This document shows, piece after piece, positions 22,588 to 32,204 of a stretch of 64,000 nucleotides of DNA. The position numbers were made by a program, and so were the translations under genes. This DNA is from Micrococcales bacterium UBA2037. Lineage in GTDB: Bacteria > Actinomycetota > Actinomycetes > Actinomycetales > Microbacteriaceae. Position 1 is the stretch's first letter. Every line of letters begins with the position of its first letter. The notes under the pieces were generated by a model. It saw nothing but the letters and a program-made list of their open reading frames with translations. It did not search any database and was not told the DNA's origin. The DNA lies in the NCBI GenBank assembly GCA_002333405.1, contig DDBH01000005.1, positions 3,167 through 67,166 of the forward strand, written 5' to 3'.

Positions 22588-24891
22588 TTAGCCAAACAAC
22601 TCAGGCAGGGTCTTTGTCCAACCTGATCTGATGTCGTCTAGTTTCAGGTCTGCAACGTCCTTGATCTCAACCATGCTCGAGGTGGCATCGGTGACACCGA
22701 TTCTCAAGCAGGGAACCCCGCGAGCCTCACACAGTGCCTGGAATTTGACATCGTCTTCGCGGCCAACGGTAACGATCACCCGTGACTGAGATTCAGAGAA
22801 CAGAGCCGCGGTCATGTCGATTGCATCTCGCTCCAGCATTTCGCCAAGCCAGATTCTTGCTCCAACATTGAAACGAAGTGCTGCTTCGACAACGGCAATT
22901 CCCAGCCCACCCTCGGAGATGTCATGAGCTGATTCGATTAGACCTTGGATGCTTGCTCCGTGAAGCAACTGAGCAAGTTCCTTCTCTTTTTCAAGGTCAA
23001 CCTTTGGAGGTTGGCCACCCAGATGATCATGAAGATCCTTGGCCCAAGCAGAGCCATCGAGCTCGTCGAAGGTTTGTCCCAGTAGGTAGATGTTGTTGCC
23101 ATCATCCTGCCACCCGGATGGAATTCTTCTGGCAACGTCATCAATCACTCCCAGCACACCAACTACCGGTGTTGGATAGATTGCGACGTCGCCTGACTGG
23201 TTGTAGAAGCTAACGTTTCCGCCGGTGACTGGAATGCCCAGCTCAAGACAGGCGTCGGCTAGTCCCGCGGTTGCTTCCTTGAATTGCCACATCACCTCTG
23301 GGTTTTCAGGGGAACCGAAGTTTAAACAGTTGGTGACGGCCCGTGGAACCGCCCCGGTTACTGCCACGTTTCGATATGCCTCCGCAAGAGCGAGCCGTGC
23401 TCCCTCGTAAGGGTTTAGGTAGGCGTATTTGCCGTTGGCATCGGTAGCCAATGCAACACCCAGGCCGGTTTCCTCGGAAACTCTGACCATGCCGGAGTCA
23501 TCCGGCATTGAAAGTGCGGTGTTTCCCATCACGTACTTGTCATACTGCGCTGTGATCCAGCTCTTGTCGGCCTGGTTCGGGGTTGCAATCAACTGCATCA
23601 ATTGAGCTGCCAGCTCGGTGGCATTTTCCGCTCTTTTCAGAGAACTGCTTGAGTCTTTGTTGAGAGCCTTTTGGTATTTAGGAAGTGCAACCGGACGATC
23701 GTAAACCGGGCCATCATGGGCAACAGTTCTCGGTGGAACGTTCACGATTTCCTCGTGGCCCCAGTTGATGTAGAGGCGGTCCTCGTCGATTACCTCGCCA
23801 AGTACTGAGTACTCGACTTCCCACTTTTCAACAATCTTCTCGAAGGCCTTCAGTTGCTTCTTTGGGACAACCGCACACATCCGCTCCTGCGACTCCGACA
23901 TCAGAATCTCTTCCGGTGTCAGGGACTCATCGCGCAGCAAAACATTTTGCAACTGCACTTTCATGCCCTTGCCGCCGTTTGATGCAAGCTCCGATGTCGC
24001 ACAAGAAATTCCAGCACCACCCAGGTCCTGGATTCCAGCGACCACTCCGGCATGGAAGAGCTCAAGACAGCACTCGATCAGAACCTTTTCGGCAAACGGG
24101 TCACCAACCTGAACCGCAGGTCGCTTGGTGGGGCCTGTTGACTCGAAAGTTTCGGAAGCCAATACCGACACTCCGCCGATTCCATCGGCGCCGGTCCTGG
24201 CACCGAACAAAATGACTAGGTCACCCGGGTTAGAGGCCTTGGCAAGCTGCAGGTCCTCGTGCTTCATGGCACCAATTGAAAGCGCGTTCACAAGCGGGTT
24301 GCCCTGGTAAACGGCGTCGAAGACTGTTTCACCACCGATGTTTGGAAGGCCTAGGCAGTTTCCATAGAAGCTAATGCCATCGACCACTCCGTGGACCACT
24401 CTTGCGGTGTCTGGGTTCTCTGGAGCACCAAAGCGCAGCTGGTCCATAACCGCAATCGGCCTTGCGCCCATCGACAAAATGTCACGAACGATTCCGCCGA
24501 CGCCGGTTGCCGCTCCCTGGAATGGTTCGATGTAGGAGGGGTGGTTGTGGCTCTCGACCTTGAAGGTAACTGCGAGGCCCTCGCCAATGTCAACCACACC
24601 AGCGTTCTCACCCATGCCCACCATTAGGTGTTCCTTCATGTCATCGGTGACCTTTTCACCGAACTGACGAAGGTAGATCTTTGATGACTTATAGCTGCAG
24701 TGCTCAGACCACATCACCGAATACATTGCTAGCTCAGAGGAGGTTGGGCGCCTGCCAAGAATGTTCTTGATCTCAAGGTACTCGTCCTGTTTCAGGCCAA
24801 GTTCTTTCCAGGGCTGGTCTCTGTCCGGCTCAGCGACTGCGTGTTCGGTGGTGTCAACGCCACTGGCGGCTAGCTTCTTGTTTTTAAACAT
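22588..24891 (-). CDS. purL: Phosphoribosylformylglycinamidine synthase subunit PurL
   Basis: The large synthetase subunit (767 aa) of the fourth step of purine synthesis: FGAR + glutamine + ATP to FGAM. Short-type PurL signs: [16 protein letters not shown] near residue 55, the ATP/substrate regions GMGENAGVV and [24 protein letters not shown], and the C-terminal repeat of AIRS-type domains. It needs PurQ (glutaminase) and PurS, both encoded directly upstream. The ATG shares one base with the purQ stop (TAATG). Length is normal for actinobacteria. Confidence 0.98.
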   Translation of the reverse strand: MFKNKKLAASGVDTTEHAVAEPDRDQPWKELGLKQDEYLEIKNILGRRPTSSELAMYSVMWSEHCSYKSSKIYLRQFGEKVTDDMKEHLMVGMGENAGVVDIGEGLAVTFKVESHNHPSYIEPFQGAATGVGGIVRDILSMGARPIAVMDQLRFGAPENPDTARVVHGVVDGISFYGNCLGLPNIGGETVFDAVYQGNPLVNALSIGAMKHEDLQLAKASNPGDLVILFGARTGADGIGGVSVLASETFESTGPTKRPAVQVGDPFAEKVLIECCLELFHAGVVAGIQDLGGAGISCATSELASNGGKGMKVQLQNVLLRDESLTPEEILMSESQERMCAVVPKKQLKAFEKIVEKWEVEYSVLGEVIDEDRLYINWGHEEIVNVPPRTVAHDGPVYDRPVALPKYQKALNKDSSSSLKRAENATELAAQLMQLIATPNQADKSWITAQYDKYVMGNTALSMPDDSGMVRVSEETGLGVALATDANGKYAYLNPYEGARLALAEAYRNVAVTGAVPRAVTNCLNFGSPENPEVMWQFKEATAGLADACLELGIPVTGGNVSFYNQSGDVAIYPTPVVGVLGVIDDVARRIPSGWQDDGNNIYLLGQTFDELDGSAWAKDLHDHLGGQPPKVDLEKEKELAQLLHGASIQGLIESAHDISEGGLGIAVVEAALRFNVGARIWLGEMLERDAIDMTAALFSESQSRVIVTVGREDDVKFQALCEARGVPCLRIGVTDATSSMVEIKDVADLKLDDIRSGWTKTLPELFG

Positions 24892-25586
24892 TAGGAGTTC
24901 ACCGCCATCTTCAAAACACTTTGGAAAAACCTCAAGCCGTCGATGCCGGAGCGCATCGCAATGTCAGTGTCTGGCCCAAAGCCCGGCTCAACCGCGTGCT
25001 CAGGGTGAGGCATTAGCCCGACCACGTTGCCGCGTTCGTTGGTGAGCCCGGCGATATCGTTCATTGAACCATTCGGGTTTGTGTCTAGGTACCTAAAGGC
25101 AATGCGGTTCTCTGCCTCAAGCATCTTCAAGGTTTCATCAGTTGCGATGTAGCCGCCCTCGCCATTTTTCAGCGGAATCAAAATCTCTTCATTTTCTTCA
25201 AACAAGCTGGTCCAGGCGGTGTTGTTATTTTCAACGCGTAGCTTCTGATCTCGGCAGACAAAGTGCTGCTTTTCATTTCGAATCAGGCCACCGGGCAACA
25301 GGTGTGATTCAACCAAAATCTGGAAGCCGTTGCAGATACCCAAGACCGGTAGTCCCTGTGCTGCAAGCTTGATTACTTCTTTGGTTGCCGGAGCTTGGGC
25401 GGCGATTGCACCGCAGCGCAGGTAGTCGCCATAGGAAAACCCGCCCGGCAAAACAACAGCGTCCACCTTCTTCAGGTCATCATCTGCATGCCACAGTGGC
25501 ACCGGTGTGCCTCCGGCAAGCCTGATTGCGCGTTGGGCATCCCTGTCATCGAGGGTTCCCGGATAAGTAATGACGCCAATCTTCAT
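24891..25586 (-). CDS. purQ: Phosphoribosylformylglycinamidine synthase subunit PurQ
   Basis: The class I glutamine amidotransferase subunit (231 aa) that supplies ammonia to PurL. The nucleophile cysteine is in GICNGFQIL, the histidine-glutamate pair in PHPEHAVEP near the C-terminus, and the opening [18 protein letters not shown] is typical. It lies 5 bp after purS and overlaps purL by one base. GAGGAC precedes the ATG. Confidence 0.97.
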   Translation of the reverse strand: MKIGVITYPGTLDDRDAQRAIRLAGGTPVPLWHADDDLKKVDAVVLPGGFSYGDYLRCGAIAAQAPATKEVIKLAAQGLPVLGICNGFQILVESHLLPGGLIRNEKQHFVCRDQKLRVENNNTAWTSLFEENEEILIPLKNGEGGYIATDETLKMLEAENRIAFRYLDTNPNGSMNDIAGLTNERGNVVGLMPHPEHAVEPGFGPDTDIAMRSGIDGLRFFQSVLKMAVNS

Positions 25587-25591
25587 CAGAC

Positions 25592-25840
25592 TTAGTCCTC
25601 TTTGGTGATTGCGACTACGTCTTCAATCACATCGTTTGACAGAAAGCTGGATGCCTGAGCTGAGGCGTTTTCCATGTCCTGGTCCGTGATTGGTCGATCG
25701 AAGTGAAGCTCGATTCGCTTGCCGATTCGAACGGCTGAAATCTCTTTGTTGCCACTGCGCTGCAAGGCATTAGCAACGGCCTTCCCCTGCGGGTCTAGAA
25801 GGTCCTGCTTGGGCATGATCTCGACGATGATCTTTGGCAC
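25592..25840 (-). CDS. purS: Phosphoribosylformylglycinamidine synthase subunit PurS
   Basis: The small structural subunit (82 aa) that bridges PurL and PurQ. Typical segments are [23 protein letters not shown] and the core VRIGKRIEL. The GTG at 25840 follows AAGGGG at four bases. It heads the purSQL operon. The 114-bp gap to the convergently placed end of hutG holds no recognised feature beyond its likely promoter. Confidence 0.95.
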   Translation of the reverse strand: MPKIIVEIMPKQDLLDPQGKAVANALQRSGNKEISAVRIGKRIELHFDRPITDQDMENASAQASSFLSNDVIEDVVAITKED

Positions 25841-25954
25841 TTTTCCCCTTCGGTTTGCTCGCTAGCGAGTTTCGGGATGGATTATTTGGGCTCGCTCCAT
25901 TGCGCGGATGTGTTCAGTTTAGTGGAGCGCGGCTTGCCAGAGTTGGCGACTGGC

Positions 25955-26824
25955 TTAGTTGGCCAGATGACCTGAAACAGCTTCCAGGATAAGCAGGGCG
26001 GCGAGCCGAACAGTTCGGCCGTCCGCACTGTCCTTACTCGCGTCAATTTCAGTGATGTCAAAGCCTCGAACCTGTTCATGTCCTGCCAAGAGCCTGGTTG
26101 CATGGCGAATTTCGTGAGCCGAAATACCACCCGGTGCTGCGGCCGGGCAGGCTGGAACAACCGACCGGTCACAAACGTCCACGTCAAGATCAACATGGAT
26201 TGGCCCAGCAGCTGATCCCGCTATCGCCAGCGCTCTCTGGCAAGCAGTTGCGATCCCTGATTCCGCAATCTCGGATCTGGTAATTACCGTGATGCCGAGA
26301 TCGGATGCCAACTTGGCATAGGCGGGCGAATTAGAGAAATCATTTATGCCAATTTGCACGATTCGGGTCGGATCAAGGCCCGCCTCAATCAGCCTGCGCA
26401 CCGGAGAACCGTTGGAGATGCCATCCCTAAGATCATGATGGGCATCTAGGGTAATAAGGCCGGCCTGTCCTAGCTGGTCCCCGAATACTCCGAGCGCCAC
26501 GGCGTAGGTTACGGAGTTATCGCCACCAAGAGCAATAACCAGATCCTTGCTTTCCTCAGCGATCCTGGATCTGGTGAGAGCTTCATTTGCATCCGGATCA
26601 GAAATTTCACCTAGGTCCTCGATGCTGGCAGCTGAGAGGTCGATGCCGGTTGAATAGCTGAAAGTCGAGAACCTCGTCAGGGCAGCCCTTATTGCCTTGG
26701 GTGTCAGGTGGGCATTTGTGTCGCTCAGCGAAGTCTTGTGGGCAGGGACATCAATCAGCCCAATTGTTGAAACTTGGCTGCTAATGAGCCCGGCAGCCCT
26801 GGGCCACTTTTGATCTTCACTCAT
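25955..26824 (-). CDS. hutG: Formimidoylglutamase (ureohydrolase family)
   Basis: A 289-aa arginase/agmatinase-family enzyme. Binuclear manganese ligands are visible in ALGGDNSV (where arginase has GGDH), LDAHHDLR and VDLDVDVCDRSVVPACP, the last a form seen in actinobacterial HutG. It would hydrolyse N-formimidoyl-glutamate to glutamate and formamide, the last step of histidine degradation. The ATG at 26824 overlaps the end of the iclR gene by 8 bp, so the two are coupled. Agmatinase is an alternative, but the hut neighbourhood and the DHDLR/CDR pattern favour HutG. Confidence 0.85.
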   Translation of the reverse strand: MSEDQKWPRAAGLISSQVSTIGLIDVPAHKTSLSDTNAHLTPKAIRAALTRFSTFSYSTGIDLSAASIEDLGEISDPDANEALTRSRIAEESKDLVIALGGDNSVTYAVALGVFGDQLGQAGLITLDAHHDLRDGISNGSPVRRLIEAGLDPTRIVQIGINDFSNSPAYAKLASDLGITVITRSEIAESGIATACQRALAIAGSAAGPIHVDLDVDVCDRSVVPACPAAAPGGISAHEIRHATRLLAGHEQVRGFDITEIDASKDSADGRTVRLAALLILEAVSGHLAN

Positions 26825-27587
26825 GATGACCAAACTTTCTAGACAGGTCTTTCGCCGATTGAATCAAAACTTCAGTTAGTAGTGCCAACTCTAGCTTTTC
26901 GAGCACTCTAGATTGCAGAGTGACTGCAAGGCCGGCCATCGGATGACCAAGGTGATCAACGATTGCCACCCCAACCGAGGCGTAGCCCATGGTTACTTCA
27001 TCAACCTCGAGCGAGTAGCCCTGACGTCTTTCCATTTCCAAAATTCGCTCCAGCTCAGTGATGTTTGTGGGTCCGATTTTGGTTCTAGTTGCCAGATCTC
27101 TGCCTCTAAAAGAGGCCTGCAACTGCTTGGGCTCCAGGTGGCTGAGCATTGCCCTGCCGGAAGCGGTCAGCTGGGCGGGTAGTCGCACCCCGACATCGGT
27201 CACCAGCTTCAGTGACCGCACCGGTCTCTTTTCAACCAGGTAGAGCACGTCGGTTCCATCAAGCACCCCGAGGTGCCCAACAAGGTTTGCAATTTGACCA
27301 AGGTCATCAACCAGCTGATTCAGAACCGGTGTTGCTAGCCGCTCCAGCCGGTCGTGGCGCTTATAGGCGCTGCCAAGTTCCCAGGCGGCCAGCCCAAGCC
27401 CCCATTTCTTGTCCTGTTCAAAGTGAAGGGCAAACCCCTGGCCTGCAAGCACTTCAAGCAGCTGGTAGCAGGAGGACCGCGGGATGCCAAGTTTCTGAGC
27501 GAGCCTGCCGGCGCTTACCGGTTGACCAATTTCAGCCATGGCCATGAGCAGCCGCAGGGTTCTGTCCGCAGCCGGTATTTTGCTCAT
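26817..27587 (-). CDS. IclR-family transcriptional regulator of the hut genes
   Basis: A 256-aa IclR-type regulator. An N-terminal winged helix ([13 protein letters not shown]...[19 protein letters not shown]) is followed by the effector-binding domain ([39 protein letters not shown]). It is divergent from hutU and coupled to hutG, so it most likely controls histidine utilisation in response to urocanate or a related intermediate. CATAAT lies 6 bases before the ATG with no ribosome-binding site, suggesting a leaderless mRNA. The inverted repeat at 27598-27615 overlaps that -10 box and would allow autorepression. Confidence 0.9.
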   Translation of the reverse strand: MSKIPAADRTLRLLMAMAEIGQPVSAGRLAQKLGIPRSSCYQLLEVLAGQGFALHFEQDKKWGLGLAAWELGSAYKRHDRLERLATPVLNQLVDDLGQIANLVGHLGVLDGTDVLYLVEKRPVRSLKLVTDVGVRLPAQLTASGRAMLSHLEPKQLQASFRGRDLATRTKIGPTNITELERILEMERRQGYSLEVDEVTMGYASVGVAIVDHLGHPMAGLAVTLQSRVLEKLELALLTEVLIQSAKDLSRKFGHHE

Positions 27588-27597
27588 GAATTTATTA

Positions 27598-27615
27598 TGT
27601 CTGAAATACCAGACA
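27598..27615. promoter_or_regulatory. Inverted repeat in the iclR-hutU divergent region, candidate IclR operator
   Basis: TGTCTG-AAATAC-CAGACA has perfect 6-bp arms. It overlaps the presumed -10 (CATAAT, minus strand, 27594-27599) of the regulator gene and lies just upstream of the hutU -35 box, the expected place for a regulator that controls both directions. Confidence 0.6.
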
Positions 27616-27633
27616 CAACTGCCTATTTATGCA

Positions 27634-27662
27634 TTGTTCTACCCCTTTCGCAGCGGTGTACT
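27634..27662 (+). promoter_or_regulatory. Leaderless-type promoter of hutU
   Basis: TTGTTC (27634-27639), a 17-bp spacer and TGTACT (27657-27662), followed by 6 bases to the ATG. There is no Shine-Dalgarno sequence, so transcription probably starts at or next to the start codon. Confidence 0.5.
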
Positions 27663-27668
27663 TTTCCT

Positions 27669-29330
27669 ATGAACTCTTCTCCTAGAACGATCAGAGCAGC
27701 AACCGGATCAACCCTCACGGCACAGGGCTGGCAGCAAGAAGCAGCGCTTCGAATGCTGCATAACAACCTTGACCCTTCCGTGGCTGAACATCCGGAGGAG
27801 CTGATTGTTTATGGAGGCAACGGAAAAGCTGCCAGAAATTGGGAGAGCTTTGACGCTCTTGCCAACACCCTGACCCACCTCAAGAATGACGAGACCATGC
27901 TGGTCCAGTCGGGAAAGCCGGTCGGAGTTTTCCAGACTCACGAGTGGGCACCTCGAGTGATCCTTGCAAACTCCAATCTGGTTGGAGACTGGGCAACTTG
28001 GCCAGAATTTAGAAGACTCGAGAAGCTTGGTCTGACGATGTATGGGCAGATGACCGCAGGCTCCTGGATCTACATCGGCACCCAAGGAATCTTGCAGGGG
28101 ACCTACGAAACATTTGCAGCGGTTGCCGAAAAGCGTTTTTCTGGAACACTTGCCGGAACCCTGACTTTGACCGGTGGTTGCGGAGGCATGGGTGGAGCCC
28201 AACCGTTGGCGGTGACCATGAACGAGGGCACCTGCCTGATTGTGGACATTGATGAAAGCAGACTGCGGAAGCGGTTGGAAACTCGTTACCTGGATGAGAT
28301 CGCCGACAACCTAGACGACGCCATCGAGCGTGTTGTCAGATACAAGAATGAACGCAAGGCAATTTCAGTCGGCCTGGTCGGCAACGCTGCCACGATTTTC
28401 CCGGAGCTGTTGAAGCGGGATGTTCCGATCGACATCGTCACCGACCAAACCAGTGCCCATGACCCGATGTATTACATCCCAGAGGGTGTGGACTTTTCAG
28501 ACGCGCGAGCACTAGCGCTTAGTAACCCAGAAGATTTCAGCAAGCGAGCCAAGGAGTCGATGGCCAAGCACGTCGAGGCAATGGTCGGATTCATGGCCAA
28601 GGGTGCCGAGGTATTTGATTATGGAAACTCAATTCGAGACGAAGCCAGGCAGGGTGGCTTTGCAGATGCCTTCAAGTTCCCCGGTTTTATCCCCGCCTAC
28701 ATCAGGCCACTGTTCTGCGAGGGCAAGGGTCCTTTTAGGTGGGTGGCACTGTCCGGTGACCCCAAAGATATCTACAAGACCGACCAGGCAGTGCTGGAGC
28801 TGTTTCCAGAGAACAAGCACCTGCACCGCTGGATAAACCTCGCCCAAAAACGAGTTGAATTCCAAGGGCTACCGGCGAGAATTTGTTGGCTTGGGTACGG
28901 CGAGCGCGATAAGGCGGGAGCCGCCTTCAATGAGCTGGTTCGCACCGGCGAAGTTTCCGCCCCGATCGTTATTGGCAGAGATCACCTGGATTGTGGAAGC
29001 GTTGCCTCGCCCTACCGCGAGAGCGAAGCCATGCTTGATGGTTCCGACGCAATCGCCGACTGGCCACTACTAAACGCCATGATCAACGTTGCCTCTGGTG
29101 CGTCTTGGGTCTCGATCCACCATGGCGGAGGCGTTGGCATGGGTCGGTCCATCCACGCAGGCCAGGTCTCGGTGGCAGACGGAACCGCCCTTGCAGCCCA
29201 AAAACTGCAGCGAGTGTTGACCAATGATCCCGGCATGGGAGTCATTCGCCATGTCGATGCCGGCTACCCGGAAGCACAGACTGTTGCCCGCCAGAAGCAT
29301 GTTCACGTTCCAATGCTGGACACCGAGTAG
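27669..29330 (+). CDS. hutU: Urocanate hydratase
   Basis: Converts urocanate to imidazolonepropionate using tightly bound NAD+. The 553-aa size is normal for the family. Diagnostic segments are [63 protein letters not shown] (NAD-binding, with the active-site region) and HHGGGVGMG near the end. The open frame continues upstream but the ATG at 27669 is where similarity begins, and a promoter sits directly before it. First gene of hutU-hutI-hutH, divergent from the IclR regulator. Confidence 0.97.
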   Translation: MNSSPRTIRAATGSTLTAQGWQQEAALRMLHNNLDPSVAEHPEELIVYGGNGKAARNWESFDALANTLTHLKNDETMLVQSGKPVGVFQTHEWAPRVILANSNLVGDWATWPEFRRLEKLGLTMYGQMTAGSWIYIGTQGILQGTYETFAAVAEKRFSGTLAGTLTLTGGCGGMGGAQPLAVTMNEGTCLIVDIDESRLRKRLETRYLDEIADNLDDAIERVVRYKNERKAISVGLVGNAATIFPELLKRDVPIDIVTDQTSAHDPMYYIPEGVDFSDARALALSNPEDFSKRAKESMAKHVEAMVGFMAKGAEVFDYGNSIRDEARQGGFADAFKFPGFIPAYIRPLFCEGKGPFRWVALSGDPKDIYKTDQAVLELFPENKHLHRWINLAQKRVEFQGLPARICWLGYGERDKAGAAFNELVRTGEVSAPIVIGRDHLDCGSVASPYRESEAMLDGSDAIADWPLLNAMINVASGASWVSIHHGGGVGMGRSIHAGQVSVADGTALAAQKLQRVLTNDPGMGVIRHVDAGYPEAQTVARQKHVHVPMLDTE

Positions 29331-29338
29331 GGCATTCA

Positions 29339-30505
29339 ATGAAAACCCTAGTTACCAACATCGGACAACTAGTTGACACAGGTGACAATGTCGGCGAGTT
29401 GAGCATCCTTGCCGATCACGCCTTTTTGGTTGAGGGAGGCTTCATAACTTGGGTTGGCGCTAACGCGTTGGCACCTGACGCGGATCAGGTGATCGACGCC
29501 AAAAACCAAGTGTGTATCCCGGGCTTTGTCGACTCACATTCGCACCTGATTTTTGCCGGTGCTCGGCATGAAGAATTCTCACATCGGATGGCCGGCAGCT
29601 CTTATCAGGCTGGCGGAATCAGGAGCACGGTGCAGGCAACCAGGTCGGCACCCGATGCAGAGCTTCGGGCCAATGCAAAGAAGCTAGTTGCTGAACTGCA
29701 CGCCAGCGGGGTTACTCACTTCGAAATAAAAAGCGGCTACGGGCTCGACCTGGAAACCGAAATTCGTTCCTTGCAGATCGCATCCGAGTTCACCGAAGAC
29801 GTCACGTTTCTTGGCGCCCATGTTGTGCCGGACTGGATTTCCAGGACTGACTATCTAGCGCTGGTCACAGGACCAATGTTGGATCAAGCCGCCGGCATTG
29901 CCAAGTGGATTGACGTTTTTTGCGATGAGGGCGCGTTCAGTGTCGAGGAGTCCAGGCAAGTGCTGTCAGCCGGAATAGCAAAGGGTCTGCGCCCCAGAAT
30001 GCACAGCAACCAGCTGAAAAACATCGGCGGGATCTCGCTCGCGGTGGAACTGGGCTGCGCTTCTGTGGATCACTGCACTCACCTAAACCCAGAGGACATC
30101 AAACTGCTTGCATCTGGCCAGACCGTTGCAACCTTTGTGCCGGGGGCCGAGTTTTCAACCAGAGCCAACTACCCGGATGTCAGAGAAGTCATTGAAGCAG
30201 GCGTGAGCGTTGCCCTATCAACCGATTGCAATCCGGGCTCGAGCTTCACCACCTCGATGCCGTTTGTGATAGCGGTTGCCGTTCGGGAGCTGCACTTCAC
30301 GGTTGATCAGGCACTTTGGGCTGCCACCAAAGGTGGTGCTCTAGCGCTGCAAAACAGCCTTGGCTCGCTCGCCGTTGGCTCGCGCGCGGACTTTGCACTG
30401 TTAGACGCTGAGTCCTACATAGACCTCGCCTATCGTCCCGGTGTTCCTATTGTTAGCGCAACCTATGTCGCCGGCGAAAAAGTCTTTGAAAGGACTTCAA
30501 ATTGA
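29339..30505 (+). CDS. hutI: Imidazolonepropionase
   Basis: A 388-aa amidohydrolase-superfamily enzyme that opens imidazolonepropionate to N-formimidoyl-glutamate. Metal ligands are visible in PGFVDSHSHLIFAGAR (HxH), HVVPDW, MHSNQLKNIGG and STDCNPGSS. The substrate loop FAGARHEEFSHRMAG is typical of HutI. It lies 8 bp after hutU, and its TGA overlaps the TTG start of hutH, showing a tightly coupled operon. Confidence 0.96.
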   Translation: MKTLVTNIGQLVDTGDNVGELSILADHAFLVEGGFITWVGANALAPDADQVIDAKNQVCIPGFVDSHSHLIFAGARHEEFSHRMAGSSYQAGGIRSTVQATRSAPDAELRANAKKLVAELHASGVTHFEIKSGYGLDLETEIRSLQIASEFTEDVTFLGAHVVPDWISRTDYLALVTGPMLDQAAGIAKWIDVFCDEGAFSVEESRQVLSAGIAKGLRPRMHSNQLKNIGGISLAVELGCASVDHCTHLNPEDIKLLASGQTVATFVPGAEFSTRANYPDVREVIEAGVSVALSTDCNPGSSFTTSMPFVIAVAVRELHFTVDQALWAATKGGALALQNSLGSLAVGSRADFALLDAESYIDLAYRPGVPIVSATYVAGEKVFERTSN

Positions 30506-32004
30506 AAACCATCATCACCACAAGTGGCATGACGATGCAGGATGTAATCAACATCGCACGCAATGACTCAAAGATCGAGATTTCGCCTGATGCGCTGACT
30601 GCAATAGCCAAGACCAGGTCGGAAGTTGAGGCCCTGGCCGCAGGCGATACCCCGGTCTACGGAATCTCCACCGGATTTGGAGCCTTGGCCCAGCGACACA
30701 TTCCGCTTGAGGACCGAACTCAGCTGCAGAAGTCACTGATTCGTTCGCATGCAGCTGGCATGGGGGCGGTGGTTGACCGTGAGGTGGTCAGAGCACTGAT
30801 GGCGCTTCGACTTAAAACCATGTGTTCTGGCAGAACTGGCGTTAGGCCGATTGTGGCAGAAACCTATGCGGCAATCTTGAACGCCGGAATCACGCCGAGA
30901 GTGCTTGAGTATGGATCACTTGGCTGTAGCGGCGACTTAGCTCCGCTTTCGCATTGCGCACTTGTTCTTATGGGAGAGGGAAGAGCATTCGGTCCTGATG
31001 GTATTGAGGTCGAAGTTCCAGAGCTGTTGAAACAGGCCGGCATCGAACCGGTGGAGCTGCGCGAAAAAGAGGGGCTTGCGCTTATCAACGGCACCGACGG
31101 CATGTTGGGAATGTTGATTTTGGCCCTTAGCGATGCGGACCAACTTCTTGACCAGGCAGACTTGATTGCGGCCATGAGTGTTGAGGGGCAACTGGGTACA
31201 GACCAGGTGTTCCGAGCAGAGCTCCACGAAAACTTGCGCCCACACCCGGGCCAAACAACCAGTGCTGCAAACATGTTTGCAGCACTGAAGGGAAGTGAAA
31301 TAGTGGCGTCGCATCGCCAGGGCGATGGCGTTGTTCAAGACGCCTATTCGCTGCGCTGTTCCCCGCAGGTTGCAGGTGCAGTTCGGGACACGATTGAGCA
31401 TGCCAGGCTGGTGGCCAGCCGAGAAATTAGAGCGATTATCGACAACCCGGTAGTTCTAGAAGACGGCGAGGTGACCTCTAACGGTAACTTCCATGGCGCA
31501 CCGGTTGCCTACGTGCTCGACTTTTTGGCAATCGCACTTGCTGACCTTGGATCAATTGCGGAACGCCGAACAGACAGGTTCTTAGACGCCTCTAGAAACC
31601 GCGGGCTGCCACCATTTCTTGCAGATGATCCGGGCGTGGACTCTGGCCTGATGATTGCCCAGTACACCCAGGCCGCCCTGGTGTCAGAAAATAAGCGGCT
31701 TGCCAACCCGGCTAGCGTCGATTCAATCCCGTCTTCAGCCATGCAAGAAGACCATGTCTCAATGGGCTGGCACGCAGGTCTGAAGCTTAGAAAAGCGCTG
31801 GATAACACCAGAAGAGTTCTTGCTATTGAACTCACTGCGGCGGCCAGGGCTATTGAACTCAGGTCTCCCAGCAAGCCTGCTGCCAAAACCGGCGCCTTGA
31901 TCCAAGTACTGAGACAGACTGTTCCAGGCATGGGGCCGGATCGCGAGCTTTCTTCAGAACTCGAAGCCGCTTACCAGCTGCTTCTGGAATTCAAGGCCCA
32001 GTAG
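30502..32004 (+). CDS. hutH: Histidine ammonia-lyase with a Cys-Ser-Gly cofactor triad
   Basis: The first enzyme of histidine degradation, giving urocanate and ammonia; 500 aa as usual. The MIO cofactor forms from an inner tripeptide; here it is C142-S143-G144 in GSLGCSGDLAPL, where the classical enzyme has Ala-Ser-Gly at the same numbering. The catalytic tyrosine region VYGISTGFGALA and the C-terminal SSAMQEDHVSMG are conserved. It starts with TTG inside TTGA overlapping the hutI stop, preceded by AAAGGA. The cysteine at the first position is tolerated in some lyases, so activity is expected. Confidence 0.94.
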   Translation: MKTIITTSGMTMQDVINIARNDSKIEISPDALTAIAKTRSEVEALAAGDTPVYGISTGFGALAQRHIPLEDRTQLQKSLIRSHAAGMGAVVDREVVRALMALRLKTMCSGRTGVRPIVAETYAAILNAGITPRVLEYGSLGCSGDLAPLSHCALVLMGEGRAFGPDGIEVEVPELLKQAGIEPVELREKEGLALINGTDGMLGMLILALSDADQLLDQADLIAAMSVEGQLGTDQVFRAELHENLRPHPGQTTSAANMFAALKGSEIVASHRQGDGVVQDAYSLRCSPQVAGAVRDTIEHARLVASREIRAIIDNPVVLEDGEVTSNGNFHGAPVAYVLDFLAIALADLGSIAERRTDRFLDASRNRGLPPFLADDPGVDSGLMIAQYTQAALVSENKRLANPASVDSIPSSAMQEDHVSMGWHAGLKLRKALDNTRRVLAIELTAAARAIELRSPSKPAAKTGALIQVLRQTVPGMGPDRELSSELEAAYQLLLEFKAQ

Positions 32005-32096
32005 TTCAACAGCTTGATTGCCTCCGGCCTATCCACAGTGCCGCAAAGGCAACTGTTCTCAACAGGCTCATTGTTGCAAACGGGCATCTTCACAAC

Positions 32097-32204
32097 ATGA
32101 CTAGCGACGAGGCATTCGACCTAACCCTCGGGATTACCGCGGATGCTCTCGATCTGGAGAGTGCGGCAGAAATCATTAAGAACCACCTGGTTCCAAGAAG
32201 CTAG
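32097..32204 (+). CDS. Possible small open reading frame (35 aa), unknown
   Basis: An ATG frame coding a 35-residue acidic peptide beginning [12 protein letters not shown] and ending HLVPRS. It lies between hutH and the convergent gcvP gene and overlaps the gcvP end by 4 bp. Its composition looks protein-like, but there is no ribosome-binding site and only a poor -10 (CATCTT) 6 bases before the ATG. It may be a remnant, a leaderless micro-protein or chance. The rest of 32005-32200 shows nothing I recognise. Confidence 0.25.
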   Translation: MTSDEAFDLTLGITADALDLESAAEIIKNHLVPRS

